From Cricetomys ansorgei (lineage: Eukaryota; Chordata; Mammalia; Rodentia; Nesomyidae): DNA of 64,000 nucleotides. The stretch is taken from assembly GCA_026225945.1 (NCBI GenBank), contig JAMJFZ010001630.1, forward strand, positions 1 through 64,000. Direction: 5' to 3'. Of the stretch, positions 1-12,946 are shown one piece after another (the stretch's first letter is position 1; each line of letters opens with the position of its first letter). A program made the translations under genes and the position numbers. The notes beneath the pieces are model-generated. The model was given only the letters and a program-made list of their open reading frames with translations, was not told the origin of the DNA and did no database searches.

Positions 1-1243
1 GGGGAGACAGGGTCCTTTCCTTTAAGGTGGAATCATAACCAGATGCACTTTCTTCTCATGCACACCGATGTTCGTTTGAGAGCAGCCTGATAGGAAAATA
101 AAGCAAGAAGGAATGTGGGAAGAATGGGGGGTGGTTGGGGGTGGGGGAGCGGTGGCAGACTCAGGCCAGTACTGGAAAGAGGGAAATAATCTTTGTTCAG
201 AAACTTTTCCCAATTTCTCTTAACAGCGTGCAGAACCATTTCAGAGCAGGTTACAGGGCGGCGAGAGGCATTGTTTTTATCTTAAAACAATCCTCAGCTG
301 AGCTGTGACAGTGAAGAGTCGTACTAAGGTAGCATTACAAGCCTGTTTTTTGCTCTGCGATTGGGTGGCTGTACACATTCCTAGAAGGGAGAGTAATCTC
401 TTGCACTGTGTTTTACATTTCTCACTGTGTAATGAGGAGTCTTGTGAATTATAAGCCAGTGGGTATGCTCTATTACTCTTTCAGTAGGCTGATGTTAACT
501 TCAATTTCAGACCGGAAGTCAGAAAAACCAAGTCTGCCCTGTCCCAGCCATGGGACATGCTGGCTCTAAGCTTATCAGAGGGCATGGGCAGTTCTGTTAT
601 TTCCTCTCTAGTTTTATTCCTGCCAGTTTCTACTCGGACAGGGCAACTTAACAGTGCAGATTGCAGTTGCCAAAAAGCAGCAAGGAAAGCTGCACCACTG
701 AAGATTTATACAGGATTGCCATGATAGTTTCTGACAGTGTGAAAAGATGTCTTAATGGTGTGTCTCTGCACGGAAAAGGAATAGAGGGAGTTAGTTTACT
801 TATTTTTCCTAACTTCAGGCTGGGCAGGAGCGGCTCCATAAAGCAAGCCATTCTTTTTCTAGTCCAGGTGTAGTTAGGGCCGCCTGCATATATGACCAGG
901 GTGATCATGAGTCAAGGAGAGATTCTGTGTTAACACACATGCAACGCCCACAAAGGCCACACCATGATTTGAAAGAGCAGGGCTTCCTTACCATTTTAAT
1001 TCCTGTAATAGGAGTAAGAAAAACACCATAGCCAAATACTAAAAAATGATATAAGGAAGAGAATAAATATTATATCTCTAAAAGTTTAAAAGAGTAGTCA
1101 TTGTTATTGTTTTAAAAATGAAGAATGGCAATCTAAACTGTTACGTTTAACTTAGAAATGGAGAAACATCAGAAACGTCTTGAAACTATGGGTATATTTT
1201 TCTTTCACATCTACTACACTTGTATGCATTGTTACTGCGTATG

Positions 1244-1440
1244 ATTATACGCTCAGCTGCTTGGAGGACTGAATCAGAAGGACGGTGAGTTTGAGGCCAG
1301 CCTTGGCTACATAAGTGAGACCCTGTCTCATAAAAATTTGTCTCATATGTATTTGTATACTTTGAGGGTTGGGAGCGTCGTTCACACTTGTCTGGTATCC
1401 ATGAGACCCTGGGTTTGATTGCCTCTGCTTCCAGATCTAT
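1244..1440 (+). repeat. Degenerate SINE (B4/ID-B1-like fragment)
   Basis: The phrase GAGTTTGAGGCCAGCC followed by GAGACCCTGTCTCA is the right half of a B1-type SINE. A tRNA-like segment with CCCTGGGTTTGATTGCC follows. The copy is strongly diverged and its ends are uncertain. Confidence 0.4.
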
Positions 1441-2868
1441 AGTTTATTTTCAATGCCATATCTAATCAACGCAGGTCTGGTATTCAGGTGACTGAGACTT
1501 GTAGGTCTAGCCATATGATAATTTGTCCATCCTTGAGGTCACTCCCAAGAGTGGGCGCTGCACCGCTGGTAATCCAGCCCTTAGTAGGCAGCTCTCCTAG
1601 AATTGCCATTGCACACCTGTGTGTTTTCACCCGTGGCCACAATTTTCTATTCATCCAATGATTAAACTCATTCTGGTCAGAGCATACACTTTCCCGTCTT
1701 TACCTTGCTAGTTATTTGATATGATTTGACTGAGAAATATAACCCGTGTGCCTTTCAGCTCACACTGGTGAAAGTCAATAACAAGGATAGTATTTAATAG
1801 AGTTCTTTTGTAACATAACCTGCCAAGGTCGGCAACCCGCTCGCCCGATGACAGCTGTCGTCACTAGGGATCTATCCACAGATGTAATTGTCAGGCGGTT
1901 TGGCTAGTCACCTGAGGCAGCCTTCCTAAGCCAGGCTTTCCAAGGTCAACTCTCTCACCGCCAAGCACTCATGAATCCTCTCCAGGAAGCCAGAGCAGCA
2001 ACGCTCAACAGTAGAGGGTCAGCTGTGGCTCAGTTCGTACCACAACGGGGAGGTCTGGTAGCTCTGAGTCAGAGCCATTCTCTGGGCGAGAGACTGACCA
2101 TTTAAAAGTCAATAGCCTGTTTTGAATAAAATATACGATCGGTCCAATTGTTCTCAGCTTAAGGAAGCCTGACGCCGCATCAAGCGCCTAAGAGGTATTT
2201 GTCACCTCACCTATAAATCTATCCATCCGTGCCAAGTGCAGGATGGCTCCCGTTGATAAATAAGCATATTCGATTCACGTCGAGAGTTCCCAGAGTGCTC
2301 TCGGCGAAGGTTAAAAGCACGGCGATAAAAAAAATGGCATGAGCGGAGACGGAAACAGCACGGCAGTTCCTGAGAATGAAACTGGTGGTACGGCCAGCAA
2401 AATCGGACAGAGTGCATTCGTTTTCTGAACATTTTGCAGAAGAAGCTCTTGGTTACTGTGATCCGATGTTGAAAATCTCACTTAAAACACACAAATAGAA
2501 TGTATTTTTAGAAGTACACTTTAAAATGAGAATACCTGCAGTTGTTATGGCTACTAGAAGTGTTTACGTCAGAATTTTGATTAGGTTATGAGTTCAAGGG
2601 GATAATTCTCTATTTGGAACCCAACTTTGAAGAATGCGGGTGTGGAACCAAATAACCAGCAGTGCGTTTTAGTAGACCACGTGGTGCTAACTAGGCGTCT
2701 CTACCAAATCTCAGTCTGCTGAGAAGCCTCCCAAGTTTGTGCTCTCAGTTCAGGGATCCGTATACAGAAGCCCTCCAACGTGTATAAATTAAATTTGTTT
2801 TAGGAAATGTAAACAAATTCTTCCCTTTGAGATTTTGTGACACCGCCTCATGGGTCCCTGTCACGTAC

Positions 2869-3095
2869 AGAGGTTCTCAACCTGTGAGTAGTGACCCTTT
2901 TGGGGGTTGAACAACCCTTTCAGAGGGGTTCATCTAAGGCCACCTGCTTGTCAGATGTTTACATTATGATTCATTACAGTGGCAAAATTACAGTTAAGTA
3001 GCAACAAAAATAATTTTATGGTTGGGAGGGGGGTCACCACAACATGAGGGACTGTATTAAAGGGTCGTAGCATCAGGAAGGTTGAGAACCACTGT
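2869..3095. mobile_element. Nonautonomous hAT-Charlie-type DNA transposon (URR1-like)
   Basis: The element begins with GGTTCTCAACCTGTG and ends with GGTTGAGAACCACTG, so it has inverted termini typical of Charlie-group hAT elements. The body (TTATGGTTGGGAGGGGGGTCACC and so on) resembles the common rodent URR1 repeat, about 230 bp long. The assignment to URR1 rests on memory of the consensus; the inverted ends are visible directly. Confidence 0.6.
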
Positions 3096-3910
3096 GCGGC
3101 TGCCCATCTCCAGCTGCAGCCCCTGGTTGCCAGGTGTCTTGCAGCCTCTACCCATCATACGAAACTGAAATCAGCTTTTCTCTAAGGAGCCGAATCCACA
3201 ATACTTCCTTCTGCCTGCAGCAATGAGCAGTCTCTGTTTTAACCGTTATTTATCTCACAAATGACGGAACAAAGTCAGACATATTCATCACTCGAATATC
3301 ATTTTGAGGTTGCACGTAAATAAGTTCTGAGATCAGAAACTTCCTTCAACACACGCGAGGCGGGCTCTGCCCCTGCTGAGTGAGCGGGCCAGAGGCTGAG
3401 GAGCTCTGTGGCGCACAGTAGGTCTTCACTGAGGTTCAGGCTCCTATTTGTTTATAAGAATCTCAAAACAATGAGCAGGTTGAAGGATGAACGAAAGGCT
3501 AATGTTGGCGATGCAAAGATTTTGCAGACGCAGGAACTCCCACATCGAGTATGTTTCCTAAAGCATCTTCATGCACGCCACGGAACAGAGATGACTCTGT
3601 TTCATTTAAGCTAGAGCTAATTCCTTTAAGAACGCTTGTATTGATCTAGAGTTCTAGGAGATTAACATCCTCCAAGGTAATAGAGAAGGTCGCCGGACTA
3701 CAGTTGATGTTCTCCCCAGAGCCCACCTGACTTGTTATTATTTTCCCTTGTAGAAAGTTAGATGCAGCTGTGGAACAAATAAGAATCTAACTTTTAAGAC
3801 TAGAATAAGATGCAGGATGATAGATGACTTTTTAACTTTGAGACGGAGAAAAACTTCTGAAGCAAAGACAAAAAATAAGGAGAAACAAATGTTTAAGTTT
3901 TTGTATTTTG

Positions 3911-4073
3911 TCGGGCGGTGGTGGCACACGCCTTTAATCCCAGCACTCGGGAGGCAGAGGCAACTCTGTGAGTTCGAGGCCAGCTTGGTCTTCAGAATGA
4001 GTTCCAGGACAGCCAGAGTTACAACAGAGAAACCCTGTCTCAAGAAACAGAAGAGAACGAAGCAAAACGAATA
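3911..4073 (+). mobile_element. B1 SINE, with A-rich tail
   Basis: A near-complete 7SL-derived B1: GGGCGGTGGTGGCACACGCC with the A box region, CCCAGCACTCGGGAGGCAGAGG, the B box GAGTTCGAGGCC, and the end AGAGAAACCCTGTCTCAAG followed by an A-rich tail. The 'acaacagagaaaccctgtct' variant is common in muroid rodents. Confidence 0.9.
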
Positions 4074-5849
4074 AAATTGTGTGTTTTAAATTCCACGATG
4101 GAAGAGGACGTGTATGAGAGGGTAAATGACATGATATATATTGGAACACACATTCATAACACAGAACAAAGCTTAACATTTTCCATATGCAAGATATACC
4201 TTTAAAACGAACAAGAAACAAATTCACCCTGAGTATAGGAAGAAGAAAATAGTAGAGGAAACAGGGCAAATTGCCAGCGAGGCCTTCGGAAAGAATTCCA
4301 ACTCATTAAAAACCAGCGAAGCGTGAACTAGAACCAGAGCACCATTTACCTCTTCTACCAGACTGACGAAGGGGTTTGGCAGTGTAAACCATTGGGAGGT
4401 CTGAGGAGGGGGAATTCTAGAATCTCGAGATGGATGCTAGGGTTACCATATAAGCCAATGACGGGGATAGAAGAGTGACTGCACCGTTCTATTATTGGAG
4501 AAAAATAAGAAGAGTGAATGAGTTCTATTTTATTAACAGGATTCCAGCCGAAAGTGTTGTTTACTATCACACACATCGAAATCCATGCGGCCTTTCTTGT
4601 GGCAAAGGGAATAGACAGGGCAACTGTGGCCAGGGCACGTGTTTAACGTGGCCCAGTGGGTGCTTATTGCGTGATAGCTCATCTGAAAATGGAACAACGC
4701 CACGGGTTGTTTATAACATGGCGTTTTGATTCATTAGAAACAAATTTTACTAGGGGGACTAAAAGGGAGAGGAGAGAGGGAGGGGGAAGACAATGCGATC
4801 AGTGGTACAATTGTTCCACAATTTGTTGTCTTCTGTAGGGGTGTTTTAATTTTATCGTTTATAATGTTTCTGCTCAAGGGTCGATAAAACTGTGACAACT
4901 CATGTCGATGGGATTGAATATTAGCTGGAGAATGACTTGAGTTTCACTCTTTGAACCATGTGGCCACCTTGATTTCCAGCTCTCGGTTCTAACGGCTGCA
5001 GCCAAGGGAGCATAATTCGCTTCCAGCTTAATGGAACTTAGTGAACCACGCTTATCCATGTAGGGTGTCTCTATGCAGAGGAACACATGGGGCCAGGCAT
5101 TTGCCTCTGATGGGAAGAGTAGGGGTGAGGTCTGCGGCAAGGAGGTGATTGACATTACTTTGTGTGAAACACAAATGGTTGTAAGCTACACCTGACAAAA
5201 ATACCACTCTCCTGTGTCCGCTGAAGCTCTCTCCATGAACAGGTGATTCTCCTAGGAGCATCTACAGCAAACATATGCGAGACACACTAATACCAATTAT
5301 TCACTTCTACAAAGTAAAGCTCTGAATTGCATTAGAGGTCCTACTGGCCATCTGTTAGGCGTAGATTGCACTTGTGACAAGAGTCTGTAATGGCTGAGAT
5401 GTCACACTGGCTTATCAAGGAAAACATTTGGTTGGAGTGTAGAGAACAGAGTGGGAGGGTTTGGTAGGTGGTTGGCCTGGGAAAGGAAGCTGGGAATATG
5501 GAAATACTTCTGTCTGGGTTTTGCCCTCTGGCCAAGTTTCCCCTGTCTCTGATGTCCTCCTCTTTCAAATTATCTGGCCCAAAGGTCTGTTCATTAAATC
5601 CTTTCTCTGAGTAGGCTGCATCTTTTGCAGCCACAGTGTCCCCCATGTTCTTCGATGGTTGTGTGAGCACACAGAGACTGTGGCTGTTTTTTGGATTCTA
5701 TGCAAAGATGAAAGTGAGGGGTCCTTTGATCACCGCATCATTAATTTAACATCATGATCCTGGCCTTCAGGTATCCTTGGCTGCCACAAACCATTCCTGC
5801 TTCAGTGTAGCACCTGGGACTTAAGAAATCTTGATTCTCAGTGAAAACC

Positions 5850-6210
5850 AAGACTATATATAATCTATGTATACATCTCTATATACATTAGATGTATAGA
5901 CACAGTATATACATATAATGTATAACATAATTCTATTATACAATGTATAATATACACATATTATACTATATATTATATAAATAATATAAATATTAATAAA
6001 TAAAAAAGATTTTCAATAAATTTATATAATACACATATATATTATATACACGTATAATATACAGATATAATATACAGATATGTTATATCTGTATATTATA
6101 CATATATGTGTGTATACATATACATGTGTATACCTATGTATATTATACATATACATCTATGTATATATACATATATAATTATATGTTATATAATCTATAG
6201 TATATAATTG
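5850..6210. repeat. AT-rich low-complexity tract with hairpins
   Basis: About 350 bp of alternating TATA, ATATAC and ACATATA runs, including a perfect palindrome-like core around 6063-6100 (ATACAGATAT mirrored by ATATCTGTAT). It looks like a decayed TA/TATG microsatellite. No gene is visible. Confidence 0.7.
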
Positions 6211-6789
6211 TCAGAAATGATCATCTCCTCATTAAAGATTTTCCAAAATTTACACCACGTTCTCTTCTCCTGATATCTCAACAAGTTTGGTTCTTAATCT
6301 TTCTGGGACTTTTCCTTAGATATTCAGATGGGACTGTGTCTAAAGAAATAGGCTAAGTTGTAGAATACGATATGATATTGGATTGGAAGAATGGCAGTCA
6401 GGAAAAACAGAAAGGGAAGGGGCAGTGTAGAGGGCAGAGGAGAAAAAATGGAAAAGCATGTATGCCTTGAGCAGCGAAGAGGCACCGAGGGCCTGCGTAG
6501 AGATACAGAACACTATGCTGGTTGAGGTTTGGAAATGAAGAGCTGGAGTTCGTATTACTTAGAATATATTGACTCTGAAGTTCCTTGGCAAATGTAAGAG
6601 GGGTTGTCAGTCAGCAGAGGGACTACGTAGTATGTCAAGCATCCACATGCGTATATTTTAGAGTAAAATTGCAGGCAAGTCGGCAAATATTTGTATTCTA
6701 CTTATGGAGGATGTGTGGCTACTGATCTCAGGAGCAAGGCTAGAGTTGACTATTTCAGCTACAGAAATCAGTGTTAATTAGTTACAGGA

Positions 6790-7110
6790 AATGTGGTGGG
6801 TTTGAATAAGAATGACCTCATAGACTCATATAATTGAATGCTTAGTCATTAGGAAGTGGCACTACTTGGGGAGGATTGGGAGGTGTGGCCTTGTTGGAGT
6901 AGGTGTGGCCTTAGTGCAGGCTTTATTGTATTACTGGGGGTGGGCCCAAGGTAGGCCCAGTGTCTCTCTCTTCTTACCCTATGCGGACTCACATGACAGG
7001 GCTAAACCTCTGAAACTGTAAGCAAGCTCCCACTCAATGTTTCCTCTTCCAAGGGTTGCCACGGCCATGGTCTCTCCACAGCGACAGAATGCTGACTAAG
7101 ACCGAGTGTT
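6790..7110 (+). repeat. Rodent interspersed repeat (hAT/Charlie-like MITE)
   Basis: GGGTTTGAATAAGAATG opens the element, GGAGGTGTGGCCTTGTTGGAG is in the middle, and CTAAACCTCTGAAACTGTAAGCAAGC with GACAGAATGCTGACTAAGAC closes it. Related copies occur at 50.81-51.17 kb and around the provirus at 55.63 kb. I place it among rodent-specific nonautonomous DNA transposons, but the exact family name is uncertain. Confidence 0.5.
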
Positions 7111-10100
7111 CAAGTGATTATAAAAGTGTTTTTATGAATAAGTAAGTAGTATGTTAGGAAACACAGGCTACTTTATGTAGAACACGGGTACATGAACACA
7201 TGGTTGAAATGAAAAAATATGGGAATGAACATTGAAAAATACATATTTCTTCCTTTTTTTTTTTTTTAAAGATAAGGGATGTCAGAGAAGATTTTTATTG
7301 TTTAGTAGCAAAATTAAGTTGAATAAGCAGACTGGCAAAGGATCACTGGTTTTATCTCCATCTGAAAGAATAAGGAGACATCTTTTTCAAATAGAAATTT
7401 ATTTGCAAAACATTGTGTAATGTATAGCAATGTATTTTAACTCAGACTTCGATTTTCTTCAAACAGTAACATAATATTTAAGGAAGAACAGGCGTTTGGA
7501 TAAAAAAAAAAGAATATGTTGGGAAAGCAACCGATGTATTGATAATTTTTCAAACCCCTGACAGCTTTTACATTCTCCGTACGTGTGCTTAGCTTACCAT
7601 AAACTTAAACTAGATTTCAATGGAAAAAACAAAACAAAACAAAAACAAAACTAAACGCAATCCACTAATGCTGAAACAAGAAAGAAATGCAACAAGGAAT
7701 TCGTGTTATCATCCTGGAATAGGGAGAGACTTTCTATATGGAAGGGAGTCCTGAATATTATTTGAACTTACCCCTCAGATGCACCACAGTGGTTTTTACA
7801 GACACAGCAGGCATCTGCCCTGAGAATAGATTCTTAGCACTTCCTGCCTATTTAAACCAGTAAACTGAAGTAATCTGCAAGTTCCTCTGGCTCCGTAAAG
7901 TGCAGGCAACCGACCAAGCAGAACCAGAGATAGAAGAAGGTCCATGGAAGGAAGAAAGACGACATTCAACAGTTCCTTGCTCTGTGATACATACGTGTTA
8001 TTAACACTTTGTAGCGACAGTGGCTGTTTTGAAGAACCACAGAGTGCAACGGACATGTATTAACACCACTGCTGACAGTGAGGACTTCAAGGCGTGCCTT
8101 TTCCTGTACTTTAAGAAGATCCTTGGGGCCCCTATTCAGTTGGAAGTCTCAGGGTTTTCAACCAATGAGAAGAATAAATAGAGAGAGGCTCTGAGTACAC
8201 TGTGAGCTGATTGGTCACAGGACCAATACCCGCTGCGCTGACTGTCTTTGCTTCTACTTCCTTGACTTTCCTGTCTGCAAGGCTGAAGTCATGGTTCACA
8301 GCAGGACTATGGTCCCCTGCTGCTTCTGCTGGTTTGCTAGGAGCTGCTGGGCTGTTTTGCCTTATTGGAGCTGGTGTTGATCGAGAACAAAAGCAAAAGA
8401 AACTTCCCAATCCCCTTCTAGGAAAACCAGCCACAGATTTCCTTATACACACGCTTACATGTAAATACCATCGACGTTAACTCTTCTTAAGATTGACCGT
8501 ACCTGTGTTCTGCAGCTTTAATTACGAGTCAGGATTTTATGGACTATTCAAAGTTCCATCAGTGTAATGATTCAGCTGACCTGGTTTTATTTAGCCAGCG
8601 TTTTAGTGGTGTCTCTTTTCTCCAAATACATCAACCAAATATTTTATTTGGTTGTTCCACACTAATGCTGCTTATCTTTATTTCACCCTAGGGATAGATT
8701 AGCCTCAAGATCATTTGTAGCAAAATGATCATCTTGTAAGTGCGGAAACGCGCATGCCCCCTGGGTTTTAATAGCTGAATATTGCCTTACAAAGTGTGAA
8801 CCCGGAGATGCAGTGTTTTCCATCAAGGTAGGACAATAGTCTTCAACAACAAACCAAACCAAACCAAACAGCAACAACAACAAAAACCCAAAACTGATCT
8901 TCAGAACTGTGCTCAGATCTTAACAGTGACCACAGAAATTTTCTGAGACCCACACAGCTCTTTCTAAAATCCTCGTATCTTATCCCCAATCTCGAGTTTA
9001 TTTTTTTTTTCAATAGCAATAACCAAAGCATAAAACACTACAAACTCCCTTACCAAAATATAAGAAACTGTGGCTCGAAGAAAAATTATTGTGGAAGGAA
9101 CAGCAACAAATAAGTTAAATTTTACAGCCAAAAACTAAAGGAAGGGAAAAAAAATACACAGAGCTGTATGTACAAAGAATACCATCGGAGGCAAATATAC
9201 ATTACCATGGAATGTTGTGAAAATATTAAATTATATTCAGTGATCAATGATTGAGCTAGTAGGGAAATATGAATGCTTAATCTGAGATCTATACAAAGTA
9301 TTTTATGTCACAAACAATTGCTTTGGTGCTTGAAAACAAAAAAAGACCATCAGTACAACATTGCTTCACAAACTTCAATATGCATACACGCCGTCTTAGA
9401 CGTTGTGAAAATGTACGTCCTTGCTAATAAGCCTGCAGGTGTGGACATGACTTTATATTTCTAATATTACCATATTAGCGCTGATGCATTTTCTAAGGGT
9501 ATTGAAAAGGAACTAATTCCCAATAAGATGAGATGTCAGGGTATGACTCCACATATGTTCAGAAGTCCTAAATAAAAACATACTAGTCACAGAAATTGGC
9601 AAGTGTGTGAATATAATTACTTTGTAAGTAAGAAAATGTAATCACAAGAAAACATTTTTTAAATGTGAACCATGTAAGGGGAATAATTAATAAAGCACTA
9701 TTCAGTTCTTCAACCACACAATAAGCATGCCCGAGGGAATTTAACTGAAATATGAACTTGGTCAATATAGTGCAAAATTTGTAGTGAACCATATCTATGT
9801 CACACTAAGACACAGTCAATAAAATTCTGAATTCTCTTAGACTACATTGGTCATCCTTTCTACATCTGCAGAAAATGCAATGCACAGGGAGATTTTTAAA
9901 GGATATTTTGTTTAGTTTCTATCATTGGTAAAACGCTATGCTTTGTTCATAGGGGGAAAATGAAGATTGTGTTCTTTGATTAAATAAAAATGTGCAGAGC
10001 ATCATTTTCTGGCTCTGGACACATAGCACATAAATCCGTGCATTAAAATCATCTATACAGAAACTAGAGCCGGGACAAGTTAAATTCAGCACCAGTGCAA

Positions 10101-10868
10101 CAAAGCTGTGGAGTTGCAGCCCGTATAGACATTGTTTATGTCCCAGATACTGACACATCCTTGCATGCTGGGCTTATAGGCTATTCATGTCTAGTCACAT
10201 TAAGTGAGACTCGTCTGCCTTGCCACGTCATCCACAGAGCTGGATTCTACAACCACTGTTGCCTATTTGATCCTCTCAACTCTTCGGTGAGCTTTTTCCG
10301 AGAGTGAGGTTTTTATGCTGCTCCAAACAGTTACTGAATTTCAAGCGGTTAAATTATTTGCTACTTTGGAGTGGGCGGAGTTTGTGCAGACACGTGTGGG
10401 CATGCACCAGGTAAAACTGTAAATTATGTTTATTAAAAGTTTTGCCTCAAGTGTTCTTCCTAAAGCCAAAAAAAAAAAAAAAAAAAGTATTCCTTCAAAA
10501 TCTTTAAAACTTCATTGTGGATAATAAGTAAGGTAACTTCAGGATTAAAAAAAAATAACTTAGAAGAGATTCCCACATGATACTGTTGCTTCGCGAGTCT
10601 GGTTTTCATTTATAAAGTCAGCGCAGTACAGACAATATCTGTATAAATCTCATACCTATAAAAATCCCGGACCCCATAGAAAATAAAACTGGAGCACAAT
10701 CTATGTTAACCAAAAAATATAAGTGATTTTTAGCAAGTTATTTCTTGTTTAGTACGATGAAAACTAATTCAAGATCCAAGAAAACAGCCAAACCCTGGAG
10801 TGATACGTTGTTTTGTGAATTGAATCTGTCCATAAAGGTTTTCTGAGGCTAACAACCGATACAAATGC

Positions 10869-10896
10869 AATCTCTCTCTCTCTCTCTCTCTCTCTT
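10869..10896. repeat. (CT)n microsatellite
   Basis: A pure CT dinucleotide run ending at a TTTATT hexamer (minus-strand AATAAA), which may lie within the CD3 3' UTR. Confidence 0.9.
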
Positions 10897-11044
10897 TATT
10901 GTAAAGCAGATCATTGGAAGTGTTAGCTTGTGCACAGGTTATAAACCCCATTGTGTCGATCTTTGTGGCAATAAAAAGCACAGTTCATTAAAAACAAGTA
11001 AAAACTAAGTTTGTTTTTTTTTGTTTGTTTGTTTTTTTTATTGG

Positions 11045-11596
11045 TCAGAGTTTTGTCATTGGTATGTGGAGGCTGTTCCATGGGCCCATCCAGAGCTCCT
11101 CTTCGTCTGCTGATGTGCTGTCACCGTGGAATTCCATGGACTCTCTGGAAAGCCTACTGTCTACCATGGACTCCTGCTCGGCTGTATTTTTCAGCCTGGT
11201 CCCTGACGGCTTCCCTGCCGAGCGCTCAGCCACCACTGGGCACGGGGCAAATGTGACCAGAGTCGGTGTTCTTTTCACTCTCTCTGTAGGAAAAGGCCCT
11301 TGGAACAGTGTGTTCAGGGGCACGTTCTCCTCACGTACCACTGCCGACCTGTCCGGCTTCTTCAAATGCCTCCCCAGCCGTGCAGGGGAGGGCACCTTCA
11401 GGGTATCAGCCAGGCAGGCACGTCGCGTTCTCAAAACAGAACCGTTCTGTGCGATGTAGATGTTGCCGTTGACGTTGCTGTGGCCACCGGGCTTGTGAGC
11501 CCGGCTTCTCTGACACTCGGGAGCACTGTCTTCCCCGGTGGAGCTGCTCTCATACTCTCCATCGACCACTAACTTGATCATTCTTTTTCTTGCCCA
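11045..11596 (-). CDS. Pcdh15: Protocadherin-15 CD3-specific terminal exon
   Basis: This is the coding part of a terminal exon giving the CD3 cytoplasmic tail of protocadherin-15, the tip-link cadherin of inner-ear hair cells. On the minus strand an acceptor with a pyrimidine-rich tract (TTCTTTATTTTCTCAG) precedes TGG GCA AGA AAA. The open frame runs 183 codons to TGA at 11047-11045. It begins WARKRMIKLVVDGEYESSS and ends LHIPMTKL, matching what I know of the mammalian CD3 tail. The last four residues, MTKL, form a class I PDZ ligand. The exon starts in phase 0, fitting the 109-nt exon at 14840-14732. No transmembrane segment is present, as expected for a tail. The frame that continues upstream past 11596 is intronic. 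Confidence 0.9.
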   Translation of the reverse strand, partial: WARKRMIKLVVDGEYESSSTGEDSAPECQRSRAHKPGGHSNVNGNIYIAQNGSVLRTRRACLADTLKVPSPARLGRHLKKPDRSAVVREENVPLNTLFQGPFPTERVKRTPTLVTFAPCPVVAERSAGKPSGTRLKNTAEQESMVDSRLSRESMEFHGDSTSADEEELWMGPWNSLHIPMTKL

Positions 11597-12946
11597 CTGA
11601 GAAAATAAAGAACAACAACACATCTGTCAGTTCTCAAGGGCAATCAAAGGTCCGCACAGTCCACAACAACAGCCGGGAAAGCATCAGAGTAGATTCTCAA
11701 GAGAGAGAGAAGAAGAAGGCACCTCTGTCTCACTTTCTCCAATTCTGCATTGGATTCAGAGTTGAAACATCTTTGGATAAAGCGTTGCTAGGTTTGGAAG
11801 TAGACCTAACGGGAAACACTTTTTACCTCAAGATGCTTTTGAGATGTGAAAAGCATAGCCTGTATATTTAGCAAAGTTCCAACTTATTGTTTTACAGCTG
11901 CTCAACCATTCAGGAAGCTGAGCAGAAAGCCAGGATCGGGATTTGTATACTATATCCATTTTAATGCTTTTCTCTCCATTATTTTAAAGATATTCCTGAA
12001 TCCCTGTAGCCCTAACTTGGGATACACTTCCTCACATTAGTCAGAATGTTTGTACACGTATCATGGTTAATCAGTTGAAGCATCGTGTTCTGGGTCTTCT
12101 CACTTGAACTCCACTTACAAAGGCATGTATCTGCCCAACATGAGTGCTTATTAGAACCCAAAACAGACTGTCTCCTTGGAACACAGTGGACATTTTCACT
12201 GATTCAGTTGTCTTTTACCAACCAATATCAGAAGCGACGAGGGGTAAAACTTAAGCGATACTGTGTTTTTCTCCAAGCAGTATATCATTTTTGGGCGGAA
12301 CGTGAAATCTCCCTTTGCACAGAATAAGCAATGTTTCCTGCGGTGTTAATTTGCCCAGAAGAAAAGCTGTAACTGTTACACTATCTTTTTTTTTTTAAAT
12401 TATTTATAAAAAATGTTATTTATTTATAAAAATATAAATTTTTTATTTTATATTTATTTATAAAAATAAATCGTAATCACTTTTAATTATCAAAATGCGA
12501 TTTCATTTAACCCCTCGAATTTGAAGGTGGGAGTTGACATAGTACCGTATCTTGGCTATGGCACCTCTGTATGAGCAGAGATATGCAGAAACAATCACTC
12601 AGATACTTGGTCTAGCATCTATTCTGCAAAGACCACATATTTATCACGTTTACGCACATCTTCCATTACACTGATAATGCCACTTTGGAGTCAGTACGGG
12701 TATGCTTTCCCTGTTTGCTAGCTTAGCAGAGAGTAGTCAGTTCTGACCTCACGTGATCAGCACGCACGTCTACTTAGGCAGCACAGGTTTTTTTTTTTTC
12801 TGACTTACTTCTGATCCTGAGTCAGAGTAAAAAAAATCATGCTAAGTCCCCGCCCCGTCAAGAGTCGTTTCAGAGACCACACAGAAGGCACTGCATACAG
12901 GAGGGGCACACGGCACCGCAAACTCCCCCACCTACTAGGAACTCTT
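11597..12946. other. Intron between CD2 and CD3 exons / possible CD2 3' UTR
   Basis: No coding segment is seen. For CD2 transcripts the part just below 12947 would be 3' UTR. Minus-strand AATAAA-like motifs are dense in the AT-rich tract at 12388-12475, about 470-560 nt past the CD2 stop, so a poly(A) site there is plausible but unproven. Confidence 0.5.
12388..12475. repeat. AT-rich tract (TTTATAAA-type)
   Basis: Low-complexity runs of T and TTTATAAAAA with several overlapping plus-strand TTTATT hexamers, which read AATAAA on the gene strand. Confidence 0.7.

Larger units (their letters stand above)
1..11044. other. Pcdh15 3' flank / possible 3' UTR, no gene seen
   Basis: This stretch lies downstream, in Pcdh15 orientation, of the CD3 stop codon. 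I see no splice-flanked coding segment and no long open frame with protein-like composition. It contains a degenerate SINE near 1.25 kb, a hAT-type element at 2.87-3.10 kb, a B1 at 3.9 kb, an AT-rich tract at 5.86-6.2 kb, a rodent repeat at 6.79-7.1 kb and a CT microsatellite at 10.87 kb. A minus-strand AATAAA (plus-strand TTTATT) lies at 10895-10900, about 150 nt past the CD3 stop, and another at 11037-11042 almost touches the stop. Either could serve the CD3 transcript, but this is not provable here. Confidence 0.5.

Noticed and set aside
3817..4269. Frames of about 85-111 codons at 3.8-4.3 kb
   Set aside because: They run through the B1 SINE, a well-known source of spurious open frames.
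11025..11459. 144-codon plus-strand frame opposite the CD3 exon
   Set aside because: Shadow of the minus-strand coding exon; the protein does not resemble anything and lacks splice context.
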